NCBI GenBank assembly: GCA_038373885.1
Contig: JAWZYV010012263.1
Coordinates: forward strand, 744,001 to 808,000
DNA from: Cheiracanthium punctorium
Taxonomy: Eukaryota > Arthropoda > Arachnida > Araneae > Cheiracanthiidae
Length of the DNA stretch: 64,000 bases
Direction of reading: 5' to 3'
Position numbers and translations under genes: made by a program. The notes below the pieces were generated by a model. It was not told where the DNA came from. It searched no databases and worked only from the letters and a program-made list of their open reading frames with translations. Positions within the stretch are counted from its first letter, which is position 1. Each line of letters begins with the position of its first letter. Positions 57,801 through 64,000 of the stretch are shown piece after piece.

Positions 57801-59290
57801 GGTGAGTGTTCAGTTTAAACACGGGTTCAATATTTTAAATGGAAAAGTAAGAAAAAAAAGAATAATCCATCTGTGACTTCGTCCTAGTTCACGCCCCTCC
57901 TTTGAAGATTTTCTGGATTATCTCCTAATTAGCATATGGGGGTACATTTTACTATTTTGGATTTTTTTAACAGAAGTCATACAAAAATTGAATGTTTGAA
58001 TTGGTTTTTACCGATTCCACAGCCTTTTTCATTTCATCATCGGATTCAAAGAGCTTGCACGCTTAAATCTATTGATTAAAACTAACACTCATTTATTGAT
58101 TAAATTTCTTATCGGCCGAATTAAATCCTTTTACGCCAAAAATACTCATTCAAGACAAAAATTTGTGAATGCCTCAATTCGCCCCAGCACTCCCCATCCG
58201 CTATATTCTATTTAACTCATTTACCGCAAAAGTCTTGTCTATTTGAGTATTCTGTCTTTCTCCCCCACGACCCATATCCTATTACTATCACGTGACCCGC
58301 GCTGTTCAACGGCTAACTGTTCGTAGTCGGGCATAGTTGTGTGTGTATTCGCTGTTGATAATTTTATGTTATATCTGAATATGAAAAAGATGCATTTGGT
58401 ATTCGGAGTTGTGAAATAAATTCAGCCTAGATATGGAGGAGATGCTTTAGGTAAAGATTTCGCTTTAATGACATAGTTTCTTACGATTGGATTATAAAAA
58501 GCTGTTGTAAAACAGCTATGAAGTTATGATATCTCCACCCAAAGTGAGTAAGTAGTATTTTACCCTTTTCATGTCAATAAATTGGGTTGCTGCTTTAATT
58601 AAATCTCACAGCTGATTTAACCATGATTGCATTTCTGTATTCTGACTGTACTGTGAATTCGTTTTATAACGAGAGACTATAGTGAAATTATATTCTATTT
58701 ATTAAAAAAATACTTTTTTATAGTGTATTAACATATATGTAACGTATTTGCCTTGATTTAAAATTTATTTTCTCGGGCTTATAATCATAGATTACAGCTC
58801 TGATAATAAAAAATGAAGAAAACGAATCATTCAATATATTAATCAAAAACAGCAAATTTTAATAAAGCACCCTTTTTCTAGCTTAAAATAATAATCTTTA
58901 TTGAGTACAGATGTTAATTAAAAAAGGGCTGATTTTGCAAAAACGCTCATTCTATAGCTTAAATAATAATCATAATTGAGTACAGTTATATTAATCAAAA
59001 ACGGACAGACACTCCTCATTTTTGATTATTATTTAGCCTAAATGGAGCTGTTGTAGAATGCTCAAAAATTGAGAATTTTTCGCTCCATTGATTTTTGTCG
59101 ATGAATTGAGCAAATTTTACTCAATCGGGAGAATGGCTGTTTGAAGTGAAAAATTGAGTAAAAATATACTCCGTTTGATTATTATTTTACTCAATAGATT
59201 TAAGCGTGTGCCGTCTAGCTCGCTCTTCATGTCCAGGAGCTAGTGGTATTTTACCGGACAGCACCAAGTCTAGGCTGTACGACGGTTAAT
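57801..59290. other. Non-coding stretch with a short degenerate tandem repeat
   Basis: TAGCTTAAATAATAATCATAATTGAGTACAG-like units recur near 58878 and 58957 (period about 80 bp) with a partial third and an inverted one at about 59015. No gene seen. Confidence 0.5.
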
Positions 59291-59294
59291 CTAA

Positions 59295-59425
59295 CTACTC
59301 CCAACGAAACTGTCGAATCATCTTTTGAATGTCACGAACAGTATGAGGCCGAGCATTGCCATGGAGCAACACAATTCCTTTACTGAGAATTCCTCTATTT
59401 GAACTGCACGCCGTAATTTTTTTCG
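59295..59425 (-). pseudogene. mariner transposase relic, second-aspartate region
   Basis: On the minus strand the frame reads RGILSKGIVLLHGNARPHTV, then RDIQKMIRQFRWE and a stop. This is the mariner block G.LLHDNARPH, in which D is the second catalytic aspartate. Here the position is glycine, so activity is lost even apart from truncation. No terminal inverted repeats are found nearby. It is a different region from the helix-turn-helix relic at 17738-17990, and the two need not be from one element. Confidence 0.8.
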
Positions 59426-59429
59426 CCGT

Positions 59430-62400
59430 AGTCGTGGTTATTGTCATTGGCGGGAAGGTTCTATGAAGATGGTATAGAAAAGCTGGTAACCCGCAACAAC
59501 AAGTGTTTGAACATTGGTGGAAACTATGTAGAAAAATAGTTTAAGGCAGGCTCTTTTATGTAAAAATAAAATTGACTTCTAAAAAGTTTTTTTTACTATT
59601 TTTTTTTTCCAAAAAGGAACTTACTTTACGAATACGCCTCGTATATATATTAATATTACTTTTTAGCGTTACTCTTGGTTGGTTGGTTTGTTAGCTACAG
59701 TAAAGCTACACGAGGGCTACCTGCCTGAGGTGAATGCCTTAGGAGACTGGCTTTTAACAGGGTTCTAACGCGTACTCATTTTACATTCTGAGATAACTGC
59801 CCTAAGTCTAAGCCGTTAGATGATAGCCGCTTGTTATTCCAGAATACTGGACCTTTACCGTTCGGTCATCTACCAATGTTCAGTAACTAACCACTCGGGC
59901 ACAGGTGGACTGGACTGCTGGGCCCGCATGTGCGACACTGCAAAAGGATGCTTCAATAGTCCGGTCGATGACTTGTTTCATGACTTTGGTTATAATGAAA
60001 TACTGTTACAAATATCTGGTAGTGAGTGTACGTTAAAGTAGTACAACCAGCTCTAAAAGCGAATATAACACTTTATTCGTCGAATGAAGCACAAATCTCT
60101 CACAAAAAATGCTAAATTTAGTAACAGATGAAACGGCAAATCATTAACTGTCACAGCAATAAAACTATTCAAATCGCAATGTCGATCGTATAGGTCTGCT
60201 CTCTGCATTCGCCGTCTATCACACTCTTCTGGACAGCAAGAGACTATTTATAGATTTCTAAGCAGGACGTGACGTCATAAAGGTCGTGACATCTTTTTTG
60301 TTTAGCTTCCTTGTAACTTTTTCTAATTGAGACACAGCCAAAATTCCACTACTTTCGATAGCTTTATTTTTGTCGCCAAAGTTCCTCGTAACTTCTTACC
60401 TAATTGAAAACAGCCAAAATCCCACTACTTTCGAGAACTTTTTGTCGACAAAGACACCAAATTTCTCGCCAACACGTCAAAATGATCGGCTAGTTTGTCA
60501 CCAAGGTCAAGGGGTCTCATACTCATTTCACCTTCACAATGCCTGTACAACTTTCTTTCGAGCAACACCCATTAATGCGGGGAAACAACGTTACAATTTT
60601 GTAACAATACTTAGGAATGCTTACTCCTATGCTTAGATTTCACAAAGTCACTCCATGCCCGGTAAAGCTAACTAGTTTTAAAAAAATATTTATGTAAACG
60701 GTAGAAAAAAACAGAATTAAGTATATAAAAACTAGTTAGAATTATATTTACTTTTGTGCATTCGGTAGCTATATATTTGCAGTTTTGATATATTATGCTA
60801 AATAATTTCTATTTACAAATAAAACCTATTTTGGGTAGTATAATAACACTAACATAAAAAACCTACTAACGGGAACTTTGGTAAGTTTTTACTGGTCAAG
60901 TCTAAAATTTTATGTTAAAAATGGTGTTTTACGTGTATTTTTTCACCTTATACATGCTTTTACCAATAATTTCTCGTCAAATATTGATTCTTAATGCATT
61001 TAAACAGCTTCTTCATTATGAATAAGAAAACTTTGAAGTTTATAGTTAAAACAAATATTAAAAATATCTTTAGTTGTTTTAAAAAAATCACGAAAATTAT
61101 CAAAAACCTCAAAACATTAACGGTCACAAAAACTGTTTTAATTACATCAAGGGCTATCCACAAAATGTCAGTTTTCTTCAGTATTTTTGAGGTCACACTT
61201 CATGTTAGCCTTACCCCTTTGTCACAATTACACGAAATCCCCTCCCCTCTTTAAAGCATGACATCATCTATGTGGACAGACTCTTAATTGATATCTTTAA
61301 AACTACTTATAAAGCATTCTCAAAGTTTGCTACAAATTTCATTCTATATAAATGTTAAGAAAACCTTTTTTCTGGAGCTTTTAATTTTTATCGGCTAGAA
61401 AAATGTTTTAGTGAGCAAAAAAAAAAAAAAAATCAGTATAATTTCAAACGCTGGACGTCACAATTGATCTTTTAAGTTAAATAAAAAGAAGACAGATGAT
61501 CACCCCTTTACCAGATAGGGTCAGTTGGGGTAACAAGGAATGGATTGTCTTATATTCATAAATGAACAATTTGTGGAATTGTTGCTAAAGCTTTTTGCAG
61601 TCTCGATAGTGCTATCTATGCAACATGTGCTTTTGCTGTGGAATGTTCTAAGAGAAAAAAATTATGATTTCAGTTTTGTCAGTGATCGGTTGAAATCAGT
61701 GTAAATCTTGCCCGAGTAACTCAATTTTGATGCAGTTTTTAATAGCATGAACTACATGTAACAAGATAAGAAAATGCATTGCCCATTTTTTATATAGTAA
61801 CCAATCCTAAGAATTTGAATGTTCCCAATTACCCATTTATTTTTTTTTTACAAAATGGGGTAATTGAGAAGCAGGCCTGGCAAACTTCATAACCTTTCAG
61901 CCTAAAAATAAGAAAAAATGCTATGCCTAGCTGCCTTTAAGCGTTTAAAAGATTTGTAGGCTCAATAAAGCCTTATTATTCTTAGTTTTAGTTTATTATT
62001 AGTTATAAGCCTTATTAGTATATCTTAGTATATCTTTTACTCCTTAAGAAACAGAAACTTCATATCAAGTTTGTATTATTTCGTGCTTCGCTGTACTATT
62101 TCGTGCTAGATTTTCTTTTTGTCACATCAAAAATTTTCATCCTATGTAAGCCTCAGTGGAAATCTGTATCCTCCTCCCTCCATACTGTATTATTTTAATA
62201 TTGCTTTGAAAAGCAATATTTTTGTAAACATGTTCTACGTGAAATTACATAATAAAGTGTTTAAGAGGTTTGAATTTGATTTTCTGTTAAGGTTGTTTAA
62301 TTGCTACGAATTTGTAATTTTAGAAACACAGGCATTTATTTATTCTCTGAAAAAGTATCTGTTTTAGGAAGCTATAATAAGAACAAAGACAGCTAAAAAG

Positions 62401-62810
62401 TGCAGCTGAAAAGGTCTTTTTCCAATCACCCCATTGTATTCTCATGCCAATTCCTAGTCTGTAGGAAGAGCTGTTCTCAGTTACCCCCAAATGCATTAAG
62501 AATTTTTAGGGGGGGGAGAGAGAGGTTGAAATATTTTTTTCTCTGAACCTCTATCAGCAGAGGGATGTAAAAAAAAATTTTATAATTAAAGTTAAAAGTT
62601 TTATGAATTAACTATAACACAGTATTTTTGTTCATCTAAATAGTTTTATTTTTCTAGTAACAAATGCCTATTGAAAGTGAGCCAGACAAATAGCCCTTCC
62701 CCAACTTACCCTTATAAACTAAACGAAAAAATCTGGAGTGACTCCACTCCACTTTCCGAACACTTACGATTAAGATCATTACCAAGCATTTAAATAAATT
62801 TTAATCGATG
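59430..62810. other. Non-coding stretch
   Basis: No gene is supportable. The frames at 59820-60041, 60370-60636 and 60994-61254 have low-complexity or featureless composition. 60960-61196 is open on both strands because of A/T bias. Confidence 0.45.
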
Positions 62811-62820
62811 AATAATTCAA

Positions 62821-63405
62821 ATATATATACCAAATTGAAGCTCAATCGAAAACACCGTTTAAACGCTAGCGTAATTTCAAGAATTTCGTCCCATAGGCCG
62901 TAATGTAAAAGAAATCTTTGTCGTAGCCCTGTAGAAAAACAATAAGTCCTATACACACCAAAATCAATACAGGTCTTGTGACGGTGGTTTATAATATATA
63001 TACCCAATTTGAGCTCAATCGAATGCACTGTTTAAACGCTAGCGCACTTTCCAGAATTTCCCCCCATAGGCCATAATGGAAAAGAAATCTTTGTCGTAGC
63101 CCTGTAGAAAAACAATAAGTCCTATACACACCAAAATCAATACCGGTCTTGCGACGGTGGTTTCTAACATATGTACCTAATTTGAGCTCAATCGAATGCC
63201 CCGTTCAGGAGCTATCGTGTTCACTCACATACACACAAACACACATACACACACACACACACACACATACATACATACATCTCGTAAAAATAGCATAAAT
63301 GAATTCAGAAGACCTCAAAACGTGTCAATACACCAAAATCTCGAATTCGAATTTTTTCATGATTACAATACTTTCCTTACATGGTACATGTTCGGAAAGT
63401 AAAAA
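62821..63405 (+). repeat. 173-bp tandem units ending in a CA microsatellite (DINE-like)
   Basis: ATATATATACC-AATTTGAGCTCAATCG starts units near 62821, 62994 and 63168. Each has TTTAAACGCTAGCG, CCCATAGGCC and TTTGTCGTAGCCCTGTAG. The third is cut after GGAGCTATCGTGTTCAC and runs into a CACACA/CATACA microsatellite (63225-63283). The layout resembles the Helentron/DINE-like element at 38715-40050, but the 5' block is not found here, so I give the class with caution. Confidence 0.7.
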
Positions 63406-64000
63406 TAAGAAAAGTTGAAGTTAAAATAAACAGATCAGTTTTTTCACACATATTTGGCATGTACAATTATCATAAATATCCTACAATATTTAAATGAACA
63501 TAGCAGTTCCATAAATTAACTAATAAATGAATGTCCTTCTGTTACCAGACAGTACATTTTACCTTGATTATATATAAAATCAGAGATTATTATTTTATAA
63601 ATGTTAGTTAATTGCTCTCCTTGCCGTGTATTAAATGTAAAATCTTTTTTAAAACTTACAAAAATTTCCCGGTTTTCTTCGGAAATTTTCACCAGTGGGT
63701 ATTAGTTTCGTAGGCAAAACAAATGCACCTCGATGCCATTCCTCTTCTCGAAAATGGGCCGTTCAGCTCGCAAACCAAATCATCAAAAAATGAACACATC
63801 ATAGTCTGTAGCAACTATCGATATACGGCTGTGTTCATAAACGCTCAACTAGTGCCACTTGCGTAACTAGTTCTAAGCCGGTAGATCATCGCTCTTAAAG
63901 TCAACTGAGAGCAGCTAGCTGAAAAACTAAATCAAATGAGACAGAAGCCAGTTGATTCAGTTTTCGAGAGTTTGTTTGTGGTTCCTCCGAGTTTCTAGTA
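63406..64000. other. Non-coding end of window
   Basis: I see nothing supportable in the last 600 bp. Confidence 0.5.

Overview
This 64 kb window is AT-rich eukaryotic DNA, and I find no host protein-coding gene that I can support in it. No open frame has the length, the domain content or the splice structure of a cellular gene. The recognisable coding sequence all belongs to broken transposable elements. The element mix (Penelope-like retroelement, mariner/IS630, pogo-like, hAT and piggyBac-like elements, a Helentron/DINE-like element and tRNA-derived SINEs) suggests an arthropod. A chelicerate such as a spider is my guess, but the sequence alone does not settle the taxon.

Layout. 0-3 kb: a mariner-type MITE, a triplicated 238-bp repeat and a TTAA-flanked foldback. 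4.4-5.3 kb: an IS630/mariner-type element with long inverted repeats and a broken transposase. 6.2-6.5 kb: the first of five 276-bp TTAA-flanked MITEs. 7.4-8.0 kb: an inverted pair of hammerhead-ribozyme-like repeats, one arm split by a hAT MITE. 10.8-12.3 kb: another TTAA element, and a 64-bp tandem array holding a 276-bp MITE. 13.7-18.8 kb: SINEs, a GC-richer terminal-inverted-repeat element, a mariner MITE and a mariner transposase relic. 20-24 kb: a foldback, a hAT MITE and a 92-bp tandem array. 26.1-28.7 kb: a Penelope-like element with reverse transcriptase, GIY-YIG nuclease and a 3' hammerhead motif. 30-37.7 kb: a 230-bp duplication, an old pogo-like copy, SINEs, three more 276-bp MITEs and two short foldbacks. 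38.5-40.1 kb: a hAT MITE split by a Helentron/DINE-like element. 44.3-46.0 kb: a complete but dead hAT element with a second hAT MITE inside. 47.8-48.5 kb: a large foldback. 50.3-55.1 kb: a 2.3-2.5 kb tandem segmental duplication whose two copies differ by one hAT MITE. 55.5-56.9 kb: a pogo-like element. 57-63 kb: foldbacks, a mariner relic and a 173-bp array ending in a CA-type microsatellite.

The elements do not work together as a pathway. They record many insertions, several of which can be ordered because one element sits inside another and target-site duplications are still readable. The most interesting signals are three hammerhead-ribozyme-like motifs (two in inverted orientation with nothing between them but about 75-100 bp), five TTAA MITEs of exactly equal length, two of them abutting over one shared TTAA, and a tandem duplication that preserves the empty site of a MITE insertion.
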